Shown here: positions 9,587 to 17,259 of the stretch, one piece after another
How positions within the stretch are numbered: the stretch's first letter is position 1
Layout of the letters: every line of letters begins with the position of its first letter
NCBI GenBank assembly: GCA_947626435.1
Contig: CANQSB010000008.1
Location: 1 to 64,000, forward strand
DNA from: an uncultured Lachnospiraceae bacterium
GTDB lineage: Bacteria; Bacillota; Clostridia; Lachnospirales; Lachnospiraceae
Direction: 5' to 3'
Length of the DNA stretch: 64,000 bases
Notes under the pieces: model-generated
Told to the model about the DNA's origin: nothing
Database searches by the model: none
What the model saw: only the letters and a program-made list of their open reading frames with translations
Program-made: the position numbers and the translations under genes

Positions 9587-10327
9587 ATGGCAGCCAACAT
9601 TATGATAGTGGACGACGAAAAGGAAATAGCCGACTTGATAGAGCTGTACCTGATAAATGACGGCTACACAGTGCATAAGTTTTACAACGGCGCTGACGCG
9701 CTGGCATATATCAGCGCGCAAAGCCCCGACCTTGCGATACTTGACATAATGCTTCCCGACGTAGACGGCTTTACGCTTCTGCAGAAAATCAGGGAAAAGC
9801 ATTTTTACCCCGTGATAATGCTCACGGCAAAGTCAGAGGACACGGATAAGATAATGGGGCTGACAATCGGCGCGGACGACTACATAACAAAGCCGTTTAA
9901 CCCGCTTGAAGTAACGGCGCGCGTCAAAACACAGCTGCGCCGCTATACTCGGTACAACAGCGCGGCAAGCGCGGGCGGCATATCGGATATAAATAACGGC
10001 AAGGCGCAGGCAGACGGCGCAATGCGGGAAACGGAATACGACATAAACGGGCTTATAATAAACAAAAGCACCCACCAATGCACACTGTACGGAAAAGAAA
10101 TCGCGCTCACGCCGATAGAATTTTCAATCCTATGGTATCTGTGCGAGAACAGGGGGCGCGTTATTTCATCGGAGGAGCTGTTTGAAAACGTCTGGGGCGA
10201 AAAATTCATCGACAGCAACAATACGGTAATGGCGCATATAGGCAGGCTTCGCGAAAAGCTCGGTGAGCCCCCGCGCAAGCCTAAATTCATAAAAACAGTG
10301 TGGGGAGTGGGGTACAAAATTGAATAA
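9587..10327 (+). CDS. vanR: Response regulator VanR (vanG-type cluster)
   Basis: A 246-residue OmpR/PhoB-family regulator. The receiver has the acidic pair DD at 9-10, the phospho-acceptor Asp53 in ILDIMLPDVDG, and the Lys of ITKPF near 104. A winged-helix DNA-binding domain follows and ends in the typical GVGYKIE. The receiver closely follows the pattern I recall for VanR proteins (EIADLIELYL, GLTIGADDYITKPF). It is expected to bind boxes upstream of vanG when phosphorylated by VanS in response to glycopeptides. A linker rich in Ala, Gly and Asn at about 124-150 is longer than usual. vanS starts inside its end. Confidence 0.9.
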   Translation: MAANIMIVDDEKEIADLIELYLINDGYTVHKFYNGADALAYISAQSPDLAILDIMLPDVDGFTLLQKIREKHFYPVIMLTAKSEDTDKIMGLTIGADDYITKPFNPLEVTARVKTQLRRYTRYNSAASAGGISDINNGKAQADGAMRETEYDINGLIINKSTHQCTLYGKEIALTPIEFSILWYLCENRGRVISSEELFENVWGEKFIDSNNTVMAHIGRLREKLGEPPRKPKFIKTVWGVGYKIE

Positions 10328-11483
10328 GCTTATTGAAAAGATAAAGAGCCGCAGGAAAACGGACAAATACAAAAACAGCGGCTATGGGCAGTTAAAGACA
10401 AAACTTTTTATACTTACGATTGCCATGATGTTTGGCGCGGGGATATTCATAATAAGCCTATATAATCTGGTGTTCAGCGGACATCTGGCAAACTGGGTAG
10501 TCACATTTCTTGACCGCTTTGTGGTGCATGACTATGACACGGCGCTTGTCATATACAGGCATGTGATAAGAGATAATGCGGAGCCGATAATATGGACATC
10601 AATGCTTTGCGCATTTGCCGTGATGATGTGGATATATCTGAACAGATTTACAAAATATTTCGGCGAGATAAACCGCGGCATAGACGCGCTGATAGAGGAA
10701 AATTCAGGCGACATCATACTTTCGCAGGAGCTTTCAGCCACTGAAAAGAAAATCAACCAGATAAAGCATACGCTGGAGCAGAGAAAGCTCACGGCGCAGA
10801 TAGCGGAGCAGCGCAAAAATGATTTGGTGGTATATCTTGCGCACGACCTCAAAACCCCGCTCACGTCGGTAATCGGTTATCTGACGCTGTTAAAAGACGA
10901 AAAGCAGATTTCAGAGGAGCTTAGGGAAAAGTATCTTGGCATTTCGCTTGAAAAGGCGCTTCGGCTTGAAGACTTGATAAACGAATTTTTTGAGATAACG
11001 CGCTACAATCTGTCAAGCCTGACGCTCGAATACAGCCGTGTGAACCTGACAAGAATGCTTGAGCAGCTTGTGTCTGAGTTTAAGCCGATGCTTGCGGAGA
11101 AAAGCCTTAAATGCCGTCTTGTGGCGGAGCGCGGCATAATGATAAGCTGCGATGTGGACAAGCTGCAGCGCGTGTTTGACAATCTTCTGCGCAATGCGGT
11201 CAATTACAGCGAACGCGACAGCGCGATATACATTTCGGTTTCACAAAAGGAGAGTAATATAAGCATAAAATTCACAAATTACGGAAGGACTATACCGCAG
11301 GAAAAGCTTTCGCGGATATTTGAGCAGTTTTACAGGCTTGACGCGTCAAGAGGCACGCAAAGCGGCGGCGCAGGGCTGGGGCTTGCCATTGCAAAGCAGA
11401 TAGTAGAGCTGCATAACGGCACGATTACGGCAAAAAGTTATGATGATATGGTGGAGTTTGAGGTGGAGATACCTTCTTTGTAA
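10320..11483 (+). CDS. vanS: Sensor histidine kinase VanS
   Basis: A 387-residue membrane kinase. Two transmembrane segments (about 26-50 and 88-108) flank a short extracellular stretch of roughly 40 residues. The dimerisation/phosphoacceptor helix contains His175 in LAHDLKTPLTSVIGYL, close to known VanS proteins, followed by N-box, GAGLGLAI G-box and the rest of the ATPase domain. It would sense glycopeptides or the resulting wall stress and phosphorylate VanR. The start is TTG, overlapping the vanR stop by eight bases. No stronger start was found downstream before the first membrane segment. Confidence 0.88.
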   Translation: MNKLIEKIKSRRKTDKYKNSGYGQLKTKLFILTIAMMFGAGIFIISLYNLVFSGHLANWVVTFLDRFVVHDYDTALVIYRHVIRDNAEPIIWTSMLCAFAVMMWIYLNRFTKYFGEINRGIDALIEENSGDIILSQELSATEKKINQIKHTLEQRKLTAQIAEQRKNDLVVYLAHDLKTPLTSVIGYLTLLKDEKQISEELREKYLGISLEKALRLEDLINEFFEITRYNLSSLTLEYSRVNLTRMLEQLVSEFKPMLAEKSLKCRLVAERGIMISCDVDKLQRVFDNLLRNAVNYSERDSAIYISVSQKESNISIKFTNYGRTIPQEKLSRIFEQFYRLDASRGTQSGGAGLGLAIAKQIVELHNGTITAKSYDDMVEFEVEIPSL

Positions 11484-11500
11484 GAAAATCGTAAGAAATT
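11477..11500 (+). promoter_or_regulatory. VanR-box direct repeat upstream of vanG
   Basis: TCGTAAGAAATT at 11489-11500 is an exact match to the VanR-binding consensus I recall from the vanA system (TCGTANGAAATT). It is preceded directly by the degenerate copy TTTGTAAGAAAA at 11477-11488, giving two head-to-tail 12-bp sites. A possible -10 TACGAT sits at 11525-11530. The repeat overlaps the last codons of vanS. This supports VanR-controlled transcription of vanG-vanXY-vanT. Confidence 0.65.
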
Positions 11501-11536
11501 AATCACAAAAATATATGAAAGCTGTACGATAAAACG

Positions 11537-11597
11537 AAAAAACAGCGCTCTTTACTTTGATACAATCATTGTATTAAGGCAAAGGGCGTTGTTTTTT
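11537..11597 (+). terminator. Long hairpin with U-tract between vanS and vanG
   Basis: A nearly perfect 61-base inverted repeat. The A-run at 11537-11541 and ACAGCGCTCTTT at 11542-11553 pair with AAAGGGCGTTGT at 11581-11592 and the T-run at 11592-11597. The inner stem TACAAT/ATTGTA closes the structure at 11561-11573. With an A-tract on the left and a T-tract on the right it can terminate in both directions. It lies between the VanR boxes and vanG, so it either ends vanRS messages or attenuates transcripts entering vanG. Confidence 0.75.
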
Positions 11598-11649
11598 GTT
11601 AATTGTCGCCTTTTGCTTCAAAATATCCAGATATAAAAAAGGAGCAACA

Positions 11650-12702
11650 ATGAAAAAGAAACAAATAGCGGTAATTTTCGGTGGCAACTCGACAGAGTAT
11701 GAGGTCTCGCTGCAGTCGGCGTATGCCGTATTAAAGGCTTTGAACGGCGACAGGTATGACATTCTTCCAATCGGAATAACACGACAGGGCGAATGGTATC
11801 GCTACAGCGGAAACCTTGAAAAAATAGAAAACAATTCATGGATTGCCGATGAGCAGAACCTTCACCCAATCACGGTATCGCAGAGCAGAAGGCTGGGAGG
11901 GATAATTGAATTTGACAAAAATGACGGATGTGTCACAAATGTGTACCATGTAGATTTGGCGTTTCCAGTGCTTCATGGCAGAAACGGTGAGGACGGCACA
12001 GTGCAGGGGCTGTTTGAGCTTGCGGGAATAGATGTGATAGGCTGCGGTACGCTCTCGTCGGCGCTCTGCATGGACAAGGACAGGGCGCACAGGCTTGTCA
12101 AGGCGGCGGGTATTTTCACGCCCAATTCAGTGACAGTGACAAAGAGCGATATGCCAAATATTGTAGCACTTACAAGTGAGTTGAGATACCCGCTTTTTGT
12201 AAAGCCGATACGTTCAGGCTCATCATTTGGCATTACCAAAGTACAAGCTGAAACAGAGCTTATTCCTGCCGTGCAGTTTGCATTTGAATATGACACGAAT
12301 GTCATAATAGAGGAGAGCATTGATGGCTTTGAGGTGGGCTGCGCCGTGTTGGGGAAAGACAGTTTGACGGTAGGCAGAGTTGACGAGATAGAGCTTTCCA
12401 GCGGATTTTTTGATTACACGGAAAAGTATACGCTCAAAACTTCTAAAATCCATATGCCCGCAAGAATAGATGTTGCGACGGAAATGCGCATACAGGAAAC
12501 GGCGAAGACAATATACAAAACGCTTGGCTGTTCGGGATTTGCAAGGGTTGATATGTTTTTGACGCCAGCGGGCGAAATTGTATTTAACGAGGTCAACACT
12601 ATCCCTGGCTTTACCTCACACAGTAGATACCCGAATATGATGAAAGGAATAGGCTTGTCCTTCGAGCAGGTGCTGGACAGGATTATAGGCTTGTATGTAT
12701 AA
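11650..12702 (+). CDS. vanG: D-alanine--D-serine ligase VanG
   Basis: An ATP-grasp ligase of 350 residues that makes D-Ala-D-Ser for peptidoglycan precursors with low vancomycin affinity. It opens IAVIFGGNSTEYEVSLQSA, has LFVKPIRSGSSFGI at the ATP site, and carries EIELSSGFFDYTEKY at the subsite where the VanG/VanC group differs from ordinary Ddl. It ends FNEVNTIPGFTSHSRYP. Resemblance to enterococcal VanG is strong from memory. The start at 11650 is chosen for AAGGAGCAAC upstream; an in-frame extension to 11596 lies inside the terminator hairpin. Its stop overlaps the vanXY start by one base. D-Ser specificity is inferred from these motifs and from the neighbouring vanT. Confidence 0.93.
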   Translation: MKKKQIAVIFGGNSTEYEVSLQSAYAVLKALNGDRYDILPIGITRQGEWYRYSGNLEKIENNSWIADEQNLHPITVSQSRRLGGIIEFDKNDGCVTNVYHVDLAFPVLHGRNGEDGTVQGLFELAGIDVIGCGTLSSALCMDKDRAHRLVKAAGIFTPNSVTVTKSDMPNIVALTSELRYPLFVKPIRSGSSFGITKVQAETELIPAVQFAFEYDTNVIIEESIDGFEVGCAVLGKDSLTVGRVDEIELSSGFFDYTEKYTLKTSKIHMPARIDVATEMRIQETAKTIYKTLGCSGFARVDMFLTPAGEIVFNEVNTIPGFTSHSRYPNMMKGIGLSFEQVLDRIIGLYV

Positions 12703-13706
12703 TGGAAATTTTAGTCTCAAATGAAGGAATTTACGAGGGAAATCTGATTTTGGTAAACAGCGATTTCCCTCTGCGCGGCAAAAGCACAAGTCTTATACTT
12801 GTAAATGAAAAATATCCGCAGGTTTTATTGCAGGCTGAGGCGGCACAAATGCTGAGGCAGGCGTTTAGAAGCATTATAGACGCTGAATGTAAAGATGCCA
12901 GTGTGTCTGCGAGCGGCTGTTTCTGTGAAGGAGAACGAACAGAAATACAGAAAGAAGGTGGATACCTTTTGTCGTATGCCTCGCCAATCTTTAGTGAAAT
13001 TGAACGAACAGAAATACAGAAAGAATACACTATGCTTGTAAGCGGCTGTTGCGGTGGAAGGGAGCAGGCTGATATATGTAAAGAAAGCATTGCTCTTGTA
13101 AGCGGCTACCGTAGTGAAAAGGAACAGACCGACATATACGAAAGCTCATTGCAAGAAAACGGCGCCGAGTTTACGGCTAAATTTGTGGCGCTGCCAAATC
13201 ACAGTGAGCATCAGACAGGTCTTGCGATTGACCTTGGACTTGAAAAGGAGAATATTGATTTCATATGTCCTGACTTTCCATATGAAGGAATATGTGAAAA
13301 ATTCCGTGCCGTCGCTCCGCAGTACGGCTTTATCGAACGCTATCGGAAAGGAAAAGAAAACATTACGAAAATCGCGCCCGAACCGTGGCATTTCAGATAT
13401 GTGGGCTTTCCACATTCCGCAATAATAAGCGAAAATAATTTTGCGCTTGAGGAGTATATCGAATACCTGAAACAGTTTTCGGCTAACGGTGAGCATTTGA
13501 AATACGACAACGGTAGGACATATTTTGAAATATTTTATGTCCAAGCGAAAAAGGCAGGCAGCACAAAAATAATTCTTCCTTACCACACAGACGGCGCAGC
13601 GCCTGCCTACGAAATATCAGGAAACAACGTTGACGGATTTGTCGTAACTTGCATTATGCATTTGAGAAACTCTATTCGGCAACATAGATTTAGGAAAAAT
13701 ATATAA
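12702..13706 (+). CDS. vanXY: D,D-dipeptidase/D,D-carboxypeptidase VanXY with internal repeat expansion
   Basis: VanXY removes normal D-Ala-ending precursors by hydrolysing D-Ala-D-Ala and trimming pentapeptides. The zinc site is intact: SEHQTGLAIDLG (His and Asp ligands) and EPWHFRYVG (catalytic Glu, His ligand). The SGYRSEKEQTDIY segment with the conserved Arg lies at 134-146. The protein is 334 residues against about 250 for VanXY-G proteins as I recall them. The excess lies around residues 66-131, where three degenerate copies of the SGYRS-EQTDI segment precede the functional one. A VanXY-G-like C-terminal extension (ISGNNVDGFVVT) is kept. Translation is coupled to vanG. Whether the enlarged enzyme is active cannot be told. 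Confidence 0.88.
   Translation: MEILVSNEGIYEGNLILVNSDFPLRGKSTSLILVNEKYPQVLLQAEAAQMLRQAFRSIIDAECKDASVSASGCFCEGERTEIQKEGGYLLSYASPIFSEIERTEIQKEYTMLVSGCCGGREQADICKESIALVSGYRSEKEQTDIYESSLQENGAEFTAKFVALPNHSEHQTGLAIDLGLEKENIDFICPDFPYEGICEKFRAVAPQYGFIERYRKGKENITKIAPEPWHFRYVGFPHSAIISENNFALEEYIEYLKQFSANGEHLKYDNGRTYFEIFYVQAKKAGSTKIILPYHTDGAAPAYEISGNNVDGFVVTCIMHLRNSIRQHRFRKNI
12903..13154 (+). repeat. Degenerate 60-69 bp tandem repeats inside vanXY
   Basis: Four units of about 20-23 codons. CTTGTAAGCGGCT starts two units at 13035 and 13095, exactly 60 bp apart. A 24-base segment beginning GAACGAACAGAAATAC occurs at 12933 and again at 13002, 69 bp apart. All spacings are multiples of three, so the frame is kept. 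Only the last unit carries the full SGYRSEKEQ sequence; in the others the Arg and Tyr positions are replaced. Confidence 0.8.
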
Positions 13707-13770
13707 ATAAGCGGCGCCTTACAATTGGTTGCGCTTATAGGGTGTTGCACCAAGAAATGCGATCACAAAA

Positions 13771-13796
13771 TATAGTATAATTTGATTTGATACTAT
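13771..13796. promoter_or_regulatory. Inverted repeat in the vanXY-vanT gap
   Basis: The 229-base gap between vanXY and vanT is AT-rich. It holds the arms ATAGTAT and ATACTAT (about 13772-13778 and 13790-13796) around an 11-base centre. No convincing terminator or promoter pair was found, so vanT may be read from the vanG promoter, or this repeat may mark a separate control point. Confidence 0.3.
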
Positions 13797-13935
13797 GCTA
13801 TATCTTGTATGCTTAATCCTTATTGCGACAGCCTCATTGATGCGATTTTTATATATTTTGTCTAAATTCAGACGGTTTAGAAAACATTTCGCAACTATCT
13901 AATAACTTGCGAATACAAAAGGAGGGCTGACAAAG

Positions 13936-16116
13936 GTGGACAATAATAAAACATACACAGGCACAGCATACACAGGCAAGGCATACACAGGCATAGACTA
14001 TTTCAGGTGCGTTGCCGCGTTCCTCGTTGTCGCGATACATACCTCAACATTCACAACATACAGCGAACAATTCGATATGATAGCGACACGGATAATCGCG
14101 CGTATCGCCGTGCCGTTTTTCTTTGCAACTACAGGCTTTTTTCTCTCGCCCTCGTACTCAAAGGACAACGGCAGACTGGCAAAGCTCGTCAAAAAAATGT
14201 CTGCAATTTACGCCTTTTCCATAATAATATACATACCGATAAACATATATAACGGCTATTTCTCAACGGAATATCTTTTGCCAAATATAATAAAGGATAT
14301 AGTCTTTGACGGCACAATGTATCATCTCTGGTATTTCCCTGCAGTTATCATAGGAGCCACAATAGTATGGTTTCTCACAAAAAAATTTGGCATAAAAAGG
14401 ACATTCGCCGCCACGCTGTTTTTGTACGCAGCAGGCATTTTCGGCGACAGCCTCTATGGCGTATCACAAAAAATCCCTTTTGCGGAAAGCTTTTACCGCC
14501 ATATTTTTGAAGTGTCCGACTACACGCGAAACGGGATATTTTTTGCCCCTGTTTTTATTGCAATGGGGGCAATAATTTCTGACAGAAGTGTCAGTATTTC
14601 TGCCCTCAAATGTGCGGCAGGTTTTGTGATCTCATTTATTTTTATGCTCGAGGAGGGGATAATCGTGCATCGTGCAGGACTTGTGCGCCACGACAGCATG
14701 TATATTTTCCTTATCCCATGCACATATTATCTTTTCAGACTGCTCACCTTTTGGCGCGGGGAGAGAAAAGCTTCACTCAGGGCATTTTCACTTGTCGTAT
14801 ATATAATCCACCCGCTGATGATAGTAGCAGTACGGCTTTTGGCAAAGCTTACAGGCACGCAGGAAATATTCATTGAAAACAGCGTCGGACATTATTTTGC
14901 CGTAAGCATTTTTTCAGCGGTATTTTCACTGATATTTACACTATTATGTCACAAAGTAAAGCGCGGAAAAATAAAAAGCGCCACAGCGCCAGCAGATGAT
15001 ATGCTCACAACACGCGGACAGCGCGCATGGCTTGAAATCAATCAGGACAACCTAAAGCACAATGTCCAAATACTGAAAAACGCAATGCCCGAAAAATGCG
15101 AGCTTATGGCAGTAGTCAAAGCTCAGGCATACGGTCACGGAATGTATGAAAACGTCGTGTGTCTCAACAAAATCGGCGTAAAAGCTTTCGCCGTCGCCAC
15201 CATAGACGAGGGAATAGAACTCCGCCGCTATGGCATTCGCGGGGAAATTCTAATACTTGGCTATACAGACGCAAGAAGGGCAAAGGAGCTTCGCAGATAT
15301 CAGCTCACCCAGACGCTGATAAGCTACAAATACGCAAGTCTGTTGGACAGCCAAGGCATTAGCATAAATGCCCACATAAAAATCGACACAGGCATGCACA
15401 GGCTGGGCATAGACTACAGGGAGGCAGGTGACATAGAAAAAACCTTTAAATTAAAGCACATACATATAAGCGGAATTTACTCGCACTTGTGTGTTTCCGA
15501 CAGCCTTAACGCGGAGGACATCGCTTTCACCCAAAAGCAGATAAGCAATTTCAGACAGGCAATCGACCGCATAGAGCAGTCAGAGCCTGCGCTTCCCAAA
15601 ATCCATATTCAAAGCAGCTACGGCTTGCTAAATTATCCTGAGCTTAAATGCGATTACGTAAGGGCAGGAATAGCGCTCTACGGCGTGCTAAGTTCCCCAG
15701 ACGACAAGGTGAGAAAACCGCTCGACCTATGCCCCGTACTTTCCCTAAAAACAAAGGTAATACTTATCAGAACAGTAGAAAAAGGCGAAACCATAGGCTA
15801 CGGCAGGGCTTTCTCGGCAAGCCGAAAAACAAAAATCGCAATACTTCCCATAGGCTACGCCGACGGCATACCACGCAGCCTTTCATGCGGAAAGGGCTAT
15901 GTGATGATAAACGGAAAAAGAGCGTACATAGCGGGCAGGGTATGCATGGATCAGACAGCAGTAGACATAACAGACATACCGGATGTCACCGAGGGAACTA
16001 CCGCAACAATCATAGGCGATGGCATCCTTGCGCCAACCGCCGCAGACAACGCAGGCAGCATATCAAACGAATTGCTCAGCAGGATTGGCAGCAGAGTGGA
16101 AATACTGAAAAAATGA
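13936..16116 (+). CDS. vanT: Membrane serine/alanine racemase VanT
   Basis: A two-domain protein that imports and/or racemises L-Ser to supply D-Ser for VanG. Residues about 20-345 form an acyltransferase-3-like membrane domain with about ten hydrophobic segments, starting IDYFRCVAAFLVVAIHTS. Residues about 366-726 are a fold-III PLP racemase: the PLP lysine is Lys395 in VVKAQAYGHG, and IGYADGIPRSL and GRVCMDQ mark the active site. At 726 residues it is normal for VanT. The start is GTG, nine bases after GGAGGG. The N-terminal tail contains three YTG repeats from a 15-bp tandem array. It closes the van operon; no terminator is evident after it. Confidence 0.92.
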   Translation: MDNNKTYTGTAYTGKAYTGIDYFRCVAAFLVVAIHTSTFTTYSEQFDMIATRIIARIAVPFFFATTGFFLSPSYSKDNGRLAKLVKKMSAIYAFSIIIYIPINIYNGYFSTEYLLPNIIKDIVFDGTMYHLWYFPAVIIGATIVWFLTKKFGIKRTFAATLFLYAAGIFGDSLYGVSQKIPFAESFYRHIFEVSDYTRNGIFFAPVFIAMGAIISDRSVSISALKCAAGFVISFIFMLEEGIIVHRAGLVRHDSMYIFLIPCTYYLFRLLTFWRGERKASLRAFSLVVYIIHPLMIVAVRLLAKLTGTQEIFIENSVGHYFAVSIFSAVFSLIFTLLCHKVKRGKIKSATAPADDMLTTRGQRAWLEINQDNLKHNVQILKNAMPEKCELMAVVKAQAYGHGMYENVVCLNKIGVKAFAVATIDEGIELRRYGIRGEILILGYTDARRAKELRRYQLTQTLISYKYASLLDSQGISINAHIKIDTGMHRLGIDYREAGDIEKTFKLKHIHISGIYSHLCVSDSLNAEDIAFTQKQISNFRQAIDRIEQSEPALPKIHIQSSYGLLNYPELKCDYVRAGIALYGVLSSPDDKVRKPLDLCPVLSLKTKVILIRTVEKGETIGYGRAFSASRKTKIAILPIGYADGIPRSLSCGKGYVMINGKRAYIAGRVCMDQTAVDITDIPDVTEGTTATIIGDGILAPTAADNAGSISNELLSRIGSRVEILKK
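13952..13996 (+). repeat. Three 15-bp tandem repeats in the vanT N-terminal tail
   Basis: CATACACAGGCA plus three variable bases occurs at 13952, 13967 and 13982. In the reading frame it gives three YTG-containing five-residue units just before the first membrane segment. The period is a multiple of three, so copy-number change would alter tail length without breaking the frame. Confidence 0.85.
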
Positions 16117-16126
16117 TTATTGCATA

Positions 16127-16173
16127 TTGACAAAAAATGAAAAAAGACATATTATAAAAGTATCATTTGATAC
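16127..16173 (+). promoter_or_regulatory. Promoter and palindromic operator of the Panacea-domain operon
   Basis: TTGACA (16127-16132) and TATTAT (16150-16155) are 17 bases apart. Directly after the -10, the palindrome GTATCATTTGATAC (16160-16173) covers the expected start site. This is the usual place for an operator bound by an autorepressing antitoxin, and the downstream gene encodes a helix-turn-helix. The first codon is about 65 bases further on. Confidence 0.65.
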
Positions 16174-16230
16174 CACTAATCGTTTATGCCGTCAATGCTT
16201 CCATACAGAAAGGCTTAGGGAGGTGCTTTC

Positions 16231-17259
16231 ATGAATATGAAGATTATTAAGGAAGAAAAGCAGTTATGCACATGCTGCATGGAAGAACATAATGTGAAGA
16301 CAGTCCTCATTGATGAGAAGGCAACCTTTAAAAATATGGAAGTTAAATATGAAGCCTCATATTTATATTGTGACAAGGCAGAAGAACTATACATGGACGA
16401 ACGCCAGCTTCAGGAAAACGATATACGGCTTAAAGACGCATATAAAAAGGCAGCAGGACTTTTGACATCTTCCGAGATTAGCAGTATCAGAAAAAAGTAT
16501 GGAATCAGCCAGGTTGATTTATGCATTTTGCTTGGCTGGGGCGAAAAAACAATAACAAGATATGAAGGACATCAGGTACAGGACAAAGCGCACGATACAA
16601 TATTAAAAAAGCTTTCACAAGATCCCGAGTGGTTTTTGACGCTGCTGGCTGGTGCGCAGGGGAATTTGCCGCAGGCAGCATATCAGAAGTATTTAAATGC
16701 GGCAGCTGCATTATATGAGGAAGACAAGGATTACTATCTGCGAAAGGCGATAGAGGCAGGTTATGCGAGATTTCAGAAAAACAAAATGCTTAATGGCAAT
16801 ACAGAGCTTTCATTAGATAAAGTGGTTGATGTCATTCGATATTTTGCGGCATCTGCAAAAGTTACGAATCTTTATAAAGTAAAGCTTATGAAGCTTTTGT
16901 GGTATGCAGATGCGTTGTCTTATAAAACAAGAGGTTATGCGATAACCGGTTTAGTATATCAGGCTTTGCCAATGGGCGCAGTGCCGGTAGGACACGATTC
17001 TATAATTGATTTGAGAGGTGTTCCCTGTGAAGAAATAGATATGGGAGAAACAAACGCATATCATTTTTCGTTGAATAATGCAGACACGTTTCCAGCACTT
17101 TCGGAAGATGATATAAGTATTCTTGATGCTGTCATTAAAAAGATGGGTAAAATGAGCAAAAATGAAATAATTAATTTCATGCATAACGAGCAGGCTTATA
17201 TAAATACAGCGCAAAAGGATATCATTCAATTCAAGTATGCGGAAAGCCTGCAAATATAA
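16231..17259 (+). CDS. MqsA-like zinc-finger/HTH regulator with Panacea (DUF4065/SocA-like) domain
   Basis: A 342-residue protein. A short zinc-finger-like N-terminus (CTCC near 13-16, further Cys at about 48) leads into a Cro/C1-type helix-turn-helix at about 85-115 (YGISQVDLCILLGWGEKTITRYE), as in MqsA antitoxins. The C-terminal half (about 190-325: VVDVIRYF, LYKVKLMKLLWYADALSYKT, GLVYQALPMGAVPVG) matches the Panacea/SocA-like domain, known as a versatile antitoxin module. I infer an autorepressor and antitoxin-like role. It heads an operon with the metallopeptidase 68 bases downstream. Its last nine codons recur at 23272, downstream of an inserted module. Confidence 0.8.
   Translation: MNMKIIKEEKQLCTCCMEEHNVKTVLIDEKATFKNMEVKYEASYLYCDKAEELYMDERQLQENDIRLKDAYKKAAGLLTSSEISSIRKKYGISQVDLCILLGWGEKTITRYEGHQVQDKAHDTILKKLSQDPEWFLTLLAGAQGNLPQAAYQKYLNAAAALYEEDKDYYLRKAIEAGYARFQKNKMLNGNTELSLDKVVDVIRYFAASAKVTNLYKVKLMKLLWYADALSYKTRGYAITGLVYQALPMGAVPVGHDSIIDLRGVPCEEIDMGETNAYHFSLNNADTFPALSEDDISILDAVIKKMGKMSKNEIINFMHNEQAYINTAQKDIIQFKYAESLQI

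Noticed and set aside
11650-12702. Housekeeping D-Ala-D-Ala ligase (Ddl)
   Set aside because: The VanG-type subsite sequence and the adjacent vanXY and vanT genes fit a D-Ala-D-Ser ligase.
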